Numbered from the stretch's first letter, positions 25,720 to 35,660 are shown. The stretch: DNA of 64,000 nt from JANXZS01 sp963797255 (GCA_963797255.1 CAWCOV010000030.1:372001-436000), one strand, 5' to 3'. The notes: generated by a model from the sequence alone, not told the origin. Translations and numbers: made by a program.

Positions 25720-26101
25720 TTTCTTGGCTTTCTTCCGCCACTAGCGTGTGAAAAAACTTGCCTCAGGAGTTTCGCATCCTCCCGGAAATGGAAACGATAA
25801 GAGTTCCTAATTCTGACGAACAATGTGACACAGTGCAAGACCTAAGGCTCTTTGCGGCAAATGCTCTGACTCGCAATCGCGAATCAATCATCGGGGGGAG
25901 TGAAATGTCCGGCAAGAAATGAGTTATGGCTAGCTAGATGTATCGTACGCAGCGCCCATGTTTGTCCAGAAAATTCTTCGTTAACAGGCATTTGACTGTT
26001 TGATCGCATGGATTTTTGAATAGCGCTGTTGAGAACTGGGACACGACCGTGCCCGGTTCTGATGGCGGCGGAGTAAGCCCCAAGCGGCAGGGCTCTAGAA
26101 C
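25720..26101. other. Intergenic region upstream of the respiratory operon
   Basis: About 380 bases without a convincing gene. It must contain the promoter of the minus-strand cox/bc operon. I see no clear -35/-10 pair. Towards the right end are two hairpins that follow the aldolase gene. The remainder shows no recognisable element. Confidence 0.6.
26032..26094 (-). terminator. Hairpin pair downstream of the aldolase gene
   Basis: Two inverted repeats lie just beyond the aldolase stop: AGCCC/GGGCT (26076-26094) and a stronger AGAACTGGG/CCCGGTTCT stem (26032-26060) extended inside by CACG/CGTG. Neither has a long U-tract, so termination efficiency is uncertain. Confidence 0.5.
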
Positions 26102-27118
26102 TCAGCTTTTTTCACAAGCGTCTGAATACTTCCCTTGAACGGCGAGCCCATTGCATTTGGCGCGCAGGTGAAAAGCCGTCTGTGCCGGAGCGAGATTTGG
26201 GGCCGACCCCTTCCATATTTTCAAGGCGGCAGCCTGGAGCGCGCGTCCGTAGGAGAAAGTGAGTTTCCAGGGCAACGGGCCGCCGGCAGTGATTGCATTC
26301 AGACGTCGTGTCGCTTCAACATCGCTTTGCCCACCGGAAAGGAACACAATTCCTGGAACTGCTGAAGGCACGGATCGGCGGAACGTCCGAATCGTGGCCT
26401 CGGCGACAGCGCGGTCATCGGCCTGCACCGACGACGATTTGCTCGACAAGACCATGCCGGATTTCAGCAACATTTGCTCAAGTACGACTCGATGCGAGAA
26501 CAATGCAGCAAAAACACTTTTTAAAGTAGCGGTAATCACTTCCTCGTCGCGTTCGATCGTGTGATCGCCGTCCATCAGCACTTCAGGCTCAACGATAGGC
26601 ACAAGACCGGCCTCCTGGCTCAATGCGGCAAACATCGCGAGAGCCTCGGCGTTGCCGTCAATGCAGGTCTGCGTGGGGGTGCCATCGGCGATGGTTATTA
26701 CCGCACGCCACTTGGTAAAGCGCGCGCCTAGTTTGACATACTCCGCCAGCCGCTGGCGAAGTCCATCCAAACCCTGAGTGATCTTTTCGCCAGGAAAGTT
26801 AGCCAGATCAACCGCGCCGAGATCAACCTTGATTCCCGGCACGACACCCAGCTTCGACAGCGCGTCCGGCATCGGTATCCCGTCACTCATTTTTTGCCGC
26901 AATGTTTCGTCGAACAGGATCACGCCGCTGATGTATTCATTGAAGCCTGGCGTTGAGAAAAACAATTCACGATACGCGCGCCGGTTTTCTTCGGTTGACG
27001 GAATTTTGTAGGCTTCAAATCGTTTTGCAATGCTGGGAAAACTTTCGTCCGCGGCCAGAATTCCCTTGCCAGGGGCGAGGATCGCCTTGATCGTGTCGTC
27101 CAGTGTGTATGCAGACAT
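26102..27118 (-). CDS. Class I fructose-bisphosphate aldolase
   Basis: A 338-residue aldolase of the eukaryote-like class I family, cleaving fructose 1,6-bisphosphate to dihydroxyacetone phosphate and glyceraldehyde 3-phosphate by a Schiff base. The nucleophilic Lys is Lys219 in EQMLLKSGMV (equivalent to Lys229 of the rabbit enzyme). The second Lys is in FTKWRAV, the Glu in VPIVEPEVLMDGDH, and the phosphate loop in FLSGGQSD. The start has a GGAGG ribosome site. It appears monocistronic, flanked by non-coding regions on both sides. Confidence 0.94.
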   Translation of the reverse strand: MSAYTLDDTIKAILAPGKGILAADESFPSIAKRFEAYKIPSTEENRRAYRELFFSTPGFNEYISGVILFDETLRQKMSDGIPMPDALSKLGVVPGIKVDLGAVDLANFPGEKITQGLDGLRQRLAEYVKLGARFTKWRAVITIADGTPTQTCIDGNAEALAMFAALSQEAGLVPIVEPEVLMDGDHTIERDEEVITATLKSVFAALFSHRVVLEQMLLKSGMVLSSKSSSVQADDRAVAEATIRTFRRSVPSAVPGIVFLSGGQSDVEATRRLNAITAGGPLPWKLTFSYGRALQAAALKIWKGSAPNLAPAQTAFHLRAKCNGLAVQGKYSDACEKS

Positions 27119-27443
27119 AGAATCTAAACCTCCGGGATTGAGGCCTCATTGTTCAAAAATAATAGCGCACCTCCCGGATGTCCTGCAGCAGATGTCACAG
27201 TTGCTTTCGTGCCATCTGCGCCGATTTTTTACAGGATGCCGATAGACAAGACCTTGCGAAGTATAGGGCGCCTGTCCGCCCGACATGTAAATTCTGCTAA
27301 AAGGAGTTCGCGCTGACCACCGGACGCCAACAAACCTTCCGCCGCGGGCAGAATCAACCGCCGCAAATCCCAAGGGAAGATAATATTGACAATTTTCCGC
27401 AGACAACAATTCAACGGCTATCCGCGGATAGCGAAAGCGTCGC
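27119..27443. other. Intergenic region upstream of the aldolase gene
   Basis: About 325 bases between the aldolase start and the end of the efflux permease gene. Small reading frames exist on the minus strand but show no family features or good ribosome sites. The aldolase promoter presumably lies here; no clear promoter or RNA element was recognised. Confidence 0.5.
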
Positions 27444-28556
27444 CTACAAGGTGCGTTTGAATAGCGGTGTTGCAATCAACAAAGAGGCGATTCCGAATCC
27501 GAAAAGAAACAACAGATCTGTTTGAATTGCGGCGAATCCGCCATCTTTCAAAATAATCGCTTTGAAGCCGTGTACCGCATATGTGAAAGGGTCAATGATG
27601 GTGATCGCCTGCAGCCACTTCGGAAATGCGGAGATGGGATAAATTGCGCCGCTGGGAAAGAACAGCAGAGTGTTCAATACGCCGAAAAGGGCACGCGGGA
27701 CCAGGGGATCGTCCACGCGCACCATCAGGAGGAACATCATCCCGTTGAATGCGATGGAAGTGGCAACGATCAGGAGCAGGAGCTGCAGCGCCTGCAGAGG
27801 ATGGAAGATGATGTCCAATCCGGCGAGAAGCGAACCTATTATGGTGAGGCACGCTCCCGCTAAAACCGCCTTGATTGCGCCAGCTACATTGAGGCCCAAT
27901 ACCAGCTCGAGCTTGGTAATCGGCGTTACCAGGTAGCCTTCGTGAACGCCTCGCGCTTTGTCGTCGATATACAACATGCCGCCGCCGATCATCACGGACA
28001 CATACATAGCCAGTGATACCGAGCCCGGAAGCAGATACTTCATGTATTCGACGTAAGGATAAAGCTCAACAATCTCAAGCGAGATTTTCTTAACGATATT
28101 TGAATCGATGACAGGCCTGCTGAGCGCGTCGACCAGCGACTGCATTTCGGCCTCAATGCTGCTGCTCATGAACTGGTCAGAGTTGTCGACTACAAGGCCC
28201 AGCTTCGGTGAGTCTCCGGCGAGGACGCGTCGCGAGTATTGTTGAGGGATTATGACCGCGCCATCCAGCTTTCCAGTGCGTACATCTTCCCGCGCTGTGC
28301 GCTCGTCGCTGTACGGAACGGTTGTAAATGTGCGGATGTTGGCGGCCACGGAATCGAATGCTTCGCGCACCTTGACCGACTGCTCCCCATGGTCGTAGTC
28401 CACGACAGCGACACGGGCACCGCGTACCTTTCCACCAAACGCGTTTCCGAGGACAACAAGTTGCACCAGCGGGAGAATCATTGAAACCATCATTAGTGCA
28501 GGCGAGCGAAAGAACTTTCGCAGCTCGCGTTCAATGATTGCCATCATTCGTGTCAT
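27444..28556 (-). CDS. ABC-2 type efflux permease (YhhJ/YbhR-like)
   Basis: A 370-residue exporter membrane subunit. It has an N-terminal helix (LMMVSMILPLVQLVVLG), a large extracytoplasmic domain of about 140 residues and five more helices in the C-terminal half, including GVLNTLLFFPSGAIYPISAFP. This layout is typical of drug or antibiotic ABC-2 exporters. The start overlaps the ATPase gene end by four bases (ATGA). It is the last gene of a four-gene coupled unit. There is only one permease, where related operons often have two, so a homodimer is likely. Confidence 0.9.
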   Translation of the reverse strand: MTRMMAIIERELRKFFRSPALMMVSMILPLVQLVVLGNAFGGKVRGARVAVVDYDHGEQSVKVREAFDSVAANIRTFTTVPYSDERTAREDVRTGKLDGAVIIPQQYSRRVLAGDSPKLGLVVDNSDQFMSSSIEAEMQSLVDALSRPVIDSNIVKKISLEIVELYPYVEYMKYLLPGSVSLAMYVSVMIGGGMLYIDDKARGVHEGYLVTPITKLELVLGLNVAGAIKAVLAGACLTIIGSLLAGLDIIFHPLQALQLLLLIVATSIAFNGMMFLLMVRVDDPLVPRALFGVLNTLLFFPSGAIYPISAFPKWLQAITIIDPFTYAVHGFKAIILKDGGFAAIQTDLLFLFGFGIASLLIATPLFKRTL

Positions 28557-29581
28557 GGTTGCACCCCCGGACGCGGCGGCATCACGAAACCCAGCGCCTT
28601 CACCGCTTCATCCCGCAACTGCCGCCCCGTGTAGTGAACAAAAACGTCGTCGAGCGTTGTATTCTCCACTCGCAACGACTTGATCTGATCTGTACTGCCC
28701 GAAACCGACTCAACCAGCGCCGTGGTAGTGAGCGATCCGTTCGAACTCAGCAGCCGGTACATACCGTCACTATGCGGCTCGACCTTTGTTACACCAGCAA
28801 GCTTTTCCAGCCGCTCCGGCCAGGTCGGCGACTCTTTCGTAAATTGCACTTCCACAACGTTCGTTCCCGGAACGCTTGCCTTCAATGCCATGGGCGTATC
28901 CAAGGCAACAAGTTTGCCGTGATCGATGATGGCAATGCGGTCGCAGAGATGGTCAGCCTCGTCCATGTAATGCGTGGTAATCAGCATCGTCAGGTGCCGA
29001 GTGTCGCGGAGATTGTCCAGCATCTCCCACACGGCCACGCGCGACACGGGATCAAGCCCGGTGGTCGGCTCATCAAGAAAAAAGATTCGCGGATTATGAA
29101 TCAGCCCACGCGCGATCTCCAGGCGTCTGCGCATTCCTCCGCTTAGCGTCTTCGTCTGCGCGTCGCGCCATTTCTCAAGAGACACGGCTTCGAGTAGTTC
29201 GCTGATACTCCGCTTTCTCTCGGCTTTCGGTACGCCATACAGCTTTGCATAAATCGAAAGATTCTCTTCGACGGTTAAGTCGATGTCGCTGGTAAGCGCC
29301 TGCGGGATGACTCCAATGGCGTGGCGAACAGCGTCCGCTTCCTTGGCAACATCGTGCCCCGCAATAATGGCGTGCCCACCGGTCACAGGGATGAGCGTCG
29401 TCATCATACGGATCAACGTGCTTTTTCCTGCGCCGTTGGGACCGAGCAGGCCGAAGATCTCCCCGTCGGCGACCTCAAAACTCACGCCACCGACAGCTTC
29501 AAAATCGCCATAGCGCTTCACAATATTTTGAACAACAATCGCGGAGCCGGGAGATGCGGTTGCTTCAGGAGCTTTGGTCAT
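28553..29581 (-). CDS. ABC exporter ATPase (DrrA/YbhF-like)
   Basis: A 342-residue ATPase with Walker A GPNGAGKST, Q-loop region GVIPQALTSD, signature LSGGMRRRLEIARGL, Walker B IFFLDEPTTGLDP and the switch His in LITTHYMDEADHL. The last 100 residues form the C-terminal domain typical of DrrA-like drug-export ATPases. It pairs with the ABC-2 permease directly downstream. Both ends overlap neighbours in ATGA motifs. Confidence 0.93.
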   Translation of the reverse strand: MTKAPEATASPGSAIVVQNIVKRYGDFEAVGGVSFEVADGEIFGLLGPNGAGKSTLIRMMTTLIPVTGGHAIIAGHDVAKEADAVRHAIGVIPQALTSDIDLTVEENLSIYAKLYGVPKAERKRSISELLEAVSLEKWRDAQTKTLSGGMRRRLEIARGLIHNPRIFFLDEPTTGLDPVSRVAVWEMLDNLRDTRHLTMLITTHYMDEADHLCDRIAIIDHGKLVALDTPMALKASVPGTNVVEVQFTKESPTWPERLEKLAGVTKVEPHSDGMYRLLSSNGSLTTTALVESVSGSTDQIKSLRVENTTLDDVFVHYTGRQLRDEAVKALGFVMPPRPGVQP

Positions 29582-30642
29582 TGCGCTACCAGCCTGCTCT
29601 TTGGGACGTACACTTCGGCGGACATTCCAGGAACATAACGCATCCCGGGATTATCGATGAGCAACTTCAGCCGCACTGTTTTGATGTCGCGCTTGCGACG
29701 GCTCACATCTCGCTGCGTTGCGAAGTCGGCTTCAGCTGCCTTCGCGATCACTTTCCCTTGTACGGATGCTCCGCTCGGCAACTCGACGCGCAGCGTGTCT
29801 CCCAGCTGCACAGCATCGGCCTGCGTCTCTGGCAATGGGGCGTATATCCAGGTTTGCGTCAGGTCAACGACGGTGACGATTGGCGTTCCCGCTGCAACCA
29901 CTTCACCCTGCCGAGCCGCTCTTGTATTCACGATTCCTGTCACTGGAGAAAGCACCTTGGCATATCCCAATTCAATTTGTGTCTGATTCAGCAGCGCTTG
30001 CGCGTTCTTGACTTCGGCCTGTGCAGCGGCTGAGGTTTTCTCTGCAGTCTGCGATTGGATTGCGTTTGCGGTCGCAACTTTCAAAGAAGCTTCCGCAGCT
30101 GCGACGCTCTCTCGCGCCGCATCAACCGCGGCTTTCGCGGCGTTTAATGATGTGGATGCCTGGTCGCGCGCCTGTTCACTGGCTATGCCCTGATCGGCCA
30201 ACGCCAGCGTACGATGCGTATCGGATGCCTGACGGTCGTATTGTGCCTGCGCCTGGGCCAGCGAGGCCCGCGCCATTCGCAACTGCGCTTCGGCGTTCGT
30301 GATCTGGCTTGACGTGCCGCCCTCGGTTTGTCGCTGCGTATCCCTCGAGCCCAGCATCTTGTATCGCGTACTTTCCGCCATCGCCTCGGCGGCCTTGCTG
30401 GCAGCTTCAAGGTCCTGACTCTCGATCGTCGCCACCAACTGACCGGCCTCAACGTGCTGCCCTTCGTCTACGTACAAGGTCTGAATTCTTCCAGGAATTC
30501 GCGAACTAATAATTACCTCATTCGCATCGACCGTCCCGATCAACTGCAGGTCGGTGATGCGCTTGGTCGAAAAGAAATACCAGACAAACGAAATAACCAT
30601 CAATAATCCAAGAAGCGTAAAAACCCTATTTCGTGCGCTCAT
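29578..30642 (-). CDS. HlyD-family membrane fusion protein
   Basis: A 354-residue periplasmic adaptor. It has one N-terminal helix (about residues 8-25), a lipoyl half-motif (SRIPGRIQTLYVDEGQHVEAGQ), a long alpha-hairpin coiled coil (about 75-215, Ala/Gln rich), the second lipoyl half (VLSPVTGIVNTRAARQGE) and a beta-barrel domain. It would connect the inner-membrane ABC exporter to an outer-membrane channel, which is not encoded here. Translational coupling to TetR upstream and the ATPase downstream is indicated by four-base overlaps. Confidence 0.92.
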   Translation of the reverse strand: MSARNRVFTLLGLLMVISFVWYFFSTKRITDLQLIGTVDANEVIISSRIPGRIQTLYVDEGQHVEAGQLVATIESQDLEAASKAAEAMAESTRYKMLGSRDTQRQTEGGTSSQITNAEAQLRMARASLAQAQAQYDRQASDTHRTLALADQGIASEQARDQASTSLNAAKAAVDAARESVAAAEASLKVATANAIQSQTAEKTSAAAQAEVKNAQALLNQTQIELGYAKVLSPVTGIVNTRAARQGEVVAAGTPIVTVVDLTQTWIYAPLPETQADAVQLGDTLRVELPSGASVQGKVIAKAAEADFATQRDVSRRKRDIKTVRLKLLIDNPGMRYVPGMSAEVYVPKSRLVAQ

Positions 30643-31379
30643 TGAGTCCTTCTCCCGCGAGAACTTTTCTTGATTGCAGGCATTGGAGTGTCGGCCAATA
30701 TCCGCTTCGCAAGTCGCTCGCCACGCCGCCTGTCAACAAATAGAGCCTGGCTCAGGAATTGCAGGATTGCCTTTCGTCTAAATTCCAATTCGGATGGCGC
30801 CAGTGGGTCGAATGGCAGTGCCAGTCGTAGCGTTGGCCCACTCAGAAAGTAAAAAACGTTTGATCCGATCGCCACACACCAAATCTGGAACCAGTCCACC
30901 CGGCATAGCTCGCCGGACTGTATGCCCTCGGCAACCACTTCGTGTAAACGAGTGAGCGTCGGCGCAAACGCCGTTTTCGCAAGAACCGGAACGGTGACGC
31001 TTTCTCCCCGGTGGAAGCGCACCATTTCCTGCTGCATCAGGCTCTGTGGTCCCCGGTTTGCGGCCAGCCTATCGAAATGATTCAAGGCTGTGCGCAGCAG
31101 ACGCTCGCCGGCACTGCTCTTGGAATCCAACACCGCTCGCGTACTCTCTCGGATTTCTCCGACGACCTTGAGCAGTGCAGCGGTATACAAATCTTCTTTG
31201 CTCTTGAAGTAGTAGTAGAGCAGCGCCTTGTTTACCTTCGCCGATCTGGCGATCGCCTCCGTCCGGGCACCGGCCATTCCGTGGTCGCTGAACTCGATAA
31301 TTGCTGCTTTCAAAATGCGTGCCCGCGTCTGATCGGCGCGCCCACTTTCCGTCTGGTTGCTGGTTGTTGTGTCGTCCAT
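30639..31379 (-). CDS. TetR/AcrR-family repressor of the efflux operon
   Basis: A 246-residue regulator. The N-terminal helix-turn-helix (AKVNKALLYYYFKSKEDLYT) is typical of TetR proteins. The C-terminal ligand domain is helical with the pattern of a TetR_C family (FDRLAANRGPQSLMQQEMVRF). It is the first gene of the operon it probably controls. A 10-bp palindrome lies directly before its start codon, which suggests autorepression. No ribosome site is obvious, so initiation may be near-leaderless. Confidence 0.9.
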   Translation of the reverse strand: MDDTTTSNQTESGRADQTRARILKAAIIEFSDHGMAGARTEAIARSAKVNKALLYYYFKSKEDLYTAALLKVVGEIRESTRAVLDSKSSAGERLLRTALNHFDRLAANRGPQSLMQQEMVRFHRGESVTVPVLAKTAFAPTLTRLHEVVAEGIQSGELCRVDWFQIWCVAIGSNVFYFLSGPTLRLALPFDPLAPSELEFRRKAILQFLSQALFVDRRRGERLAKRILADTPMPAIKKSSRGRRTQ

Positions 31380-31384
31380 TTGAT

Positions 31385-31394
31385 TAACCGGTTA
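31385..31394. promoter_or_regulatory. Candidate TetR operator
   Basis: The perfect palindrome TAACCGGTTA begins six bases before the tetR start codon. Flanking bases extend it imperfectly. Its position is ideal for autoregulation of the tetR-hlyD-ABC operon. Confidence 0.55.
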
Positions 31395-31484
31395 GTTAAA
31401 GTTTACACCCATGAGGCGATGTGAGGGCGGAAGAAAATCCTGCCACCCTAACGGAATCCTCAGACGAGTCAGGCCAGCCCGTCT

Positions 31485-32288
31485 CTATTTCTTAGTCGGA
31501 GTCGGGCTCAATGCAGCGGCAACTGCCTTGTCTGCCAGCGGGCCCATAATGGCGTAGCCATCCTTGTTAGGGTGCACTCCGTCTTTGGATAGATTTGCCG
31601 GCAGCCCCATTTTGTCGTTCACCATCGCCGAGTAGTAGTCGAGATAAACCAGCCCATTCTTTTCTGCGTATCCCTTTAGCCAGGTATTCAAGGCAACGAT
31701 CTTTGGGCCGGGCTCCAGACCTGGTTTCCACGGATAATCCGAAGCCGGAAGTATGGAGGCCAGGACCGGTTGAATGCCGTTCGCGCGAGCGATTTCGACC
31801 ATCGACTTAAAGTTGTCCTCGATCATCTCCGGTGTCGAAGGACCAGTGTTTCCTGCAATGTCGTTGGTGCCGGCAAGGATTACAACCACCCTTGGCTGCA
31901 AATTCACTACATCTTGCCGCATACGCACAAGCATCTGCGGAGTGGTTTGGCCACTGATGCCTCGGTCGAGGTACGGTTTGCCCTGGAAGAATTCCGGCAC
32001 CGTGCCGATCCATGCATCCGTGATCGAATCGCCATAGAATACGACCCGGTTTTCCCCAACAGCCGGAGGGCCTGCTTGTTGATTTGCTGCCTGGTATCTC
32101 TTCAAATTTGCCCAGTCGACATGCAGCTGTTCCTCGTGTTCCAACCGGTATTTCTCTGCGTCAGAGACAGGCGCGGCTGTCGGCGGCGTCGGGGCAGCAA
32201 CCTGCGCTCGCGAATTGGTAGAAACGAGCAGCAAAAAAAGCAGTTGAAGAGAGACCAGAATTCTGTTCCTGAAATTGCCAACGCTCAT
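31485..32288 (-). CDS. Secreted SGNH/GDSL hydrolase
   Basis: A 267-residue esterase/lipase-like protein with an N-terminal signal (LVSLQLLFLLLVSTNSRAQ). All four SGNH blocks are visible: the nucleophile in FYGDSITDAW, Gly in DRGISGQTTP, Asn in LAGTNDIAGN, and the Asp-x-x-His pair in SKDGVHPNKDG. Such proteins deacetylate sugars or hydrolyse short esters outside the cytoplasm. A GGAGGAG ribosome site precedes the start. It is divergent from the CE1-like esterase, which also acts on carbohydrate esters in related systems, so the two may share function (inference). Confidence 0.9.
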   Translation of the reverse strand: MSVGNFRNRILVSLQLLFLLLVSTNSRAQVAAPTPPTAAPVSDAEKYRLEHEEQLHVDWANLKRYQAANQQAGPPAVGENRVVFYGDSITDAWIGTVPEFFQGKPYLDRGISGQTTPQMLVRMRQDVVNLQPRVVVILAGTNDIAGNTGPSTPEMIEDNFKSMVEIARANGIQPVLASILPASDYPWKPGLEPGPKIVALNTWLKGYAEKNGLVYLDYYSAMVNDKMGLPANLSKDGVHPNKDGYAIMGPLADKAVAAALSPTPTKK

Positions 32289-32555
32289 GAGCCGTGCTCC
32301 TCCGGAAAGAGAATCGTAGCTGCTTGACGGTCACATTGCCCGAAGATTTGTCGAGCCGGTATGTATTTGGTTTGCAGATATCCACTCGTGTCAAGGCGTT
32401 GAGCTGTCGGGCATGCCAAGGTCGCCCAAGTTGGAAATCGAGGACATCGCTCGCAGATGACCAGTTAGTTGCTGCTTTTATTCCTGTGAGGAAAACAGAA
32501 ACCGACTTCTGTAGACTGGGGACGCTCAAAACATAGAGTCACAGGAGACCGGTTC

Positions 32556-33771
32556 ATGCCAGCGTTCGTTTGTTCGTGGCGGCGTACATATCTAGTTGCG
32601 GCCGCAGTCGCAGCACTCTTCGTTTCGAGTAGTCCCGCGCACCATTGCAGCCCAGGCAACTGCGCCACCCGCTCGCTCGGCAGCCCCTGTCCCTCTAGTG
32701 CCTGCTCCGGCGCGCACTCCACAAGTTGCGTCAGACGGAACCGTGACGTTCCGTCTCGCCATGCCCAACGCGGTCAAAGTCGGATTGAGCCTCGAAGGGG
32801 TTCCGCAGCCGTTTCCCATGGAGAAAGGGCCGGACGGCGCGTGGACTGTGTCTGTGCCCAAGCTTGCGCCGCAGTACTACAGCTATACGTTCAATGTTGA
32901 CGGCACGTCCGTGCTCGATCCTATGAATCCCCCTGTGAAGACCAGCTTCTTTGTGGACCAGAGTATATTTCTCGTCCCCGGGCAGCCGCCCATGCTATGG
33001 GAACCCGCCAACGTAGCGCACGGCGCACTCCACCAGCATTTCTATCAATCGAAGATTGTGGACGTGGCCAGTCAGTATTTCGTCTACACGCCTCCCGGCT
33101 TTGACCCTCGAAGCAAGGAAAAGTACCCGGTGCTCTACTTGCTCCACGGCTACAGTGACGATCCCAGTGCCTGGACGCTGATGGGAAAAGCGAACGTTAT
33201 TCTCGACAACCTCATCGCGCAGGGAAAAGCGAAGCCGATGATTGTGGTGATGCCATGGGGCTACGGCGACATGCAAATGATCAGCCGCGGCTGGTCCGCC
33301 TGGCAGGATCCGCAGCTTGTCGTGCAAAACTTCATGAAGTTCTCTGACGCCCTTTTCCAGGAAGTCATTCCGTTAGTGAAGGCGGAATATCCGATTTCAG
33401 ACAAGAGAGAAGACCACGCCATCGCGGGTCTCTCGATGGGCGGAGGGGAGAGTGTGCTGGTTGGGCTGAATCATCTGGATGATTTCGCGTATGTGGGCGC
33501 CTTCAGTTCAGCCGTCGGCAGGGACAACTATGCCGCGTCATTTCCCGGCATTGCCTCGCAAACACCCGAACAGTTGAATGCAAAGCTGAAGCTGATCTGG
33601 GTAGCTTGCGGTACGGAAGACGGCCTTTTTCCGAACAACCAGAACTTCGTTAATTGGTTGAAAGAAAAGGGATTGCAGCCCTCTTTCAATCCAACTCCGG
33701 GGAGGCATGTGTGGATGCTTTGGCGGGAAAATCTAGGCGCATTTGCGCCGCTGCTCTTCCAGTCCAAGTAG
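32556..33771 (+). CDS. Secreted CE1-type esterase, frameshift in the signal-peptide region
   Basis: An alpha/beta-hydrolase of the feruloyl/acetyl-xylan esterase group. A carbohydrate-binding (CBM48-like) N-terminal domain (about residues 50-140) precedes the catalytic domain, with nucleophile GLSMGGGES, acid region ACGTEDG and His in PGRHVWMLW. The catalytic frame is open from 32596 to 33771 but has no good start. A signal peptide with a strong AGGAG site begins at 32556 (MPAFVCSWRRTYLVAAAVAA) in the -1 frame. A single +1 shift between about 32625 and 32655 would join them into a 404-residue secreted protein. Without it, translation could only begin at a weak internal TTG and the protein would not be exported. 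Confidence 0.85.
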
Positions 33772-33805
33772 TGAGCGGTATTACAAGCCGATCATTTTAA
33801 ACAGG

Positions 33806-35593
33806 TTAGGTGTTGACTCGTGCGCTTGAACGGTCGAAGTATTCTTCGATTTCTTCGAGTGTTTTGCCCTTCGTTTCTGGAAGGAAGAACGTGGCTGTGA
33901 TGAGGTAAATCGTTGTAAAACCAGCAAATACGAAGAACATTGTCGAGTATCCGTATTTGCTGACGACAGGCAAAAAGATTCCGGCGAGCGTGGTAGACAC
34001 CATCTGGTTGATCACCAGGGCCACGCTCATGCCGTTGGAACGGATGCGGGTAGGCATCAGCTCTGAAAGAGCGAGCCAGACGCACACGCCCGGACCTAGC
34101 GCGTAGAAGGCCATAAATATATACAAACAAATGGCTACGATCCAACCATGGCCGGAGTTGGGGACTTCGCCGATCATCGCGCGATCGATCTTGAGCGGTG
34201 CAGTGCGGGCGGCTTCGAGATCCGCGAAGGGGTTCTTGAAGAAAGCCTCGATCCTGTTCGTTGGGACGCAACTTGCACGATTGATTGAGATTGGAGCCGC
34301 TCCGGCGTCATCGGAGCGCACGAAGGTTGTGGCTGCGGTGAAATCTCCATAGGAGTAAATCACCGCTAAGGATGTGCGGTTGGCGGGTGCAGCGTGCCCG
34401 CTGGCGGTGAGCAGTTTTTGAGCCTCTGCATTATCGAAACGAAGCGTAAGGGACTGGTCCGCCTGGACCAGCGACTGCACGGCTGTGCGGCAATCCAGAT
34501 TGCCCTTCTCCGTATTTCGGAACAGTAAGCCTACTGTAATGATAGATATAACGATTCCGCTGGTACCCAGGATGAGGAGGAACTTACGCCCTTTTTTGTC
34601 TACTAATGTCATTCCGACGATGGTCATCAGGAAATTGACGAGAGTCAAAATCACGTATCCCCAGTGGGCGAGGACGTCAGAAAGTCCGCTTTGCAGCAGG
34701 ATTCCGGTGTTGTAGCCGATGATGGAATTCACGCCGGTCGCGGTGTTGCAGAAGAGGATGACGCAGGCGAGGATGAAGGGGATCACGTATTTGCGGCGGA
34801 GGATGGAGTCCTTAACCCGTTTCCCTGCAGTGACATGGAGCGCTGCCGTGTCTTGCATCTCCTGCATTTCGACGTCTGCTTGCGCGTGCGAACGGGACCG
34901 AACCAAGGCGGCAAATGCCTCTTCCTTGCGGCCGCGCAGGAACAGCCAGCGGGGCGACTCGGCAACCAGTAAACTGCCTATTACGAACAAGATACCCGGT
35001 GGTAGGGAAACCCAGAAGATCCTTCGCCATGCCTGGTCTTTGTACGCGAATATCGCGTTTGCATCAGCGATTTGCGCTACGGCGGCAACGCGGTAGCTGT
35101 AGAAAATGCCGATGAGTGCGGCCGCAACGATCCCTAAAGTCAATAGCCACTGGAAGATACCGGTACCCTTGCCACGGCTGGAAGCAGCTAAACACTCTGC
35201 TAAATAGAGGGGAACGACGACACCGATCAGGCCGCCGCTGATTCCCTGGAGAAGGCGGCCGAGGAACAAATAGCCATATCCGTGGGACAAGGCAATGACG
35301 GGGATGCTGAGAACAAAGGAGATACCGCTCAAAACCATGAGTGGTTTGCGGCCCATCCAATCCGCGAGCAGGCCGGCGAAGAGGGTGGAGATTACGCTTC
35401 CGAGGAGAACGGCGGCGACAATGATGGAAAGTTGTCCGGCGTTAAGTCCTGATGTTGCTTCAAGATAGGGGAGTGCTCCGCCGATGATGCCGACGTCGAC
35501 GCCGTACAGCAAACCACCAAGACCTGCGACGAGCAGGAGAAAGTGGTTATAACTGCTTTTCGCCTCTCCGGAAACGGTTTGCTCCAGTGTCAT
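33806..35593 (-). CDS. MFS sugar porter with a large extra loop
   Basis: A 595-residue transporter of the sugar porter family. Motifs include GLLYGVDVGIIGGALPYL, GRLLQGISGGLIGVVVPLYLAE, the GRKPL-type loop after helix 2, AESPRWLFLRGR, and PETKGKTLEEIEEYF at the C-terminus. Typical members have 460-490 residues. The excess is an insertion of about 110 residues between the ninth and tenth helices (about 365-475), probably extracytoplasmic. It is transcribed after a GH20 and a GH109-type gene, so amino sugars released by those enzymes are likely substrates. Confidence 0.88.
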   Translation of the reverse strand: MTLEQTVSGEAKSSYNHFLLLVAGLGGLLYGVDVGIIGGALPYLEATSGLNAGQLSIIVAAVLLGSVISTLFAGLLADWMGRKPLMVLSGISFVLSIPVIALSHGYGYLFLGRLLQGISGGLIGVVVPLYLAECLAASSRGKGTGIFQWLLTLGIVAAALIGIFYSYRVAAVAQIADANAIFAYKDQAWRRIFWVSLPPGILFVIGSLLVAESPRWLFLRGRKEEAFAALVRSRSHAQADVEMQEMQDTAALHVTAGKRVKDSILRRKYVIPFILACVILFCNTATGVNSIIGYNTGILLQSGLSDVLAHWGYVILTLVNFLMTIVGMTLVDKKGRKFLLILGTSGIVISIITVGLLFRNTEKGNLDCRTAVQSLVQADQSLTLRFDNAEAQKLLTASGHAAPANRTSLAVIYSYGDFTAATTFVRSDDAGAAPISINRASCVPTNRIEAFFKNPFADLEAARTAPLKIDRAMIGEVPNSGHGWIVAICLYIFMAFYALGPGVCVWLALSELMPTRIRSNGMSVALVINQMVSTTLAGIFLPVVSKYGYSTMFFVFAGFTTIYLITATFFLPETKGKTLEEIEEYFDRSSARVNT

Positions 35594-35660
35594 GGTCAGA
35601 TCCTATTTCTAAGCTATTGCGTATGAATGACTTACATGATGTAAAGCTGCTGGCCGCGAG

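Noticed and set aside
24781..25800. A 339-codon open frame on the plus strand opposite cox subunit II
   Set aside because: Its translation has no family features and it is fully explained as the antisense shadow of a high-GC, strongly conserved gene.
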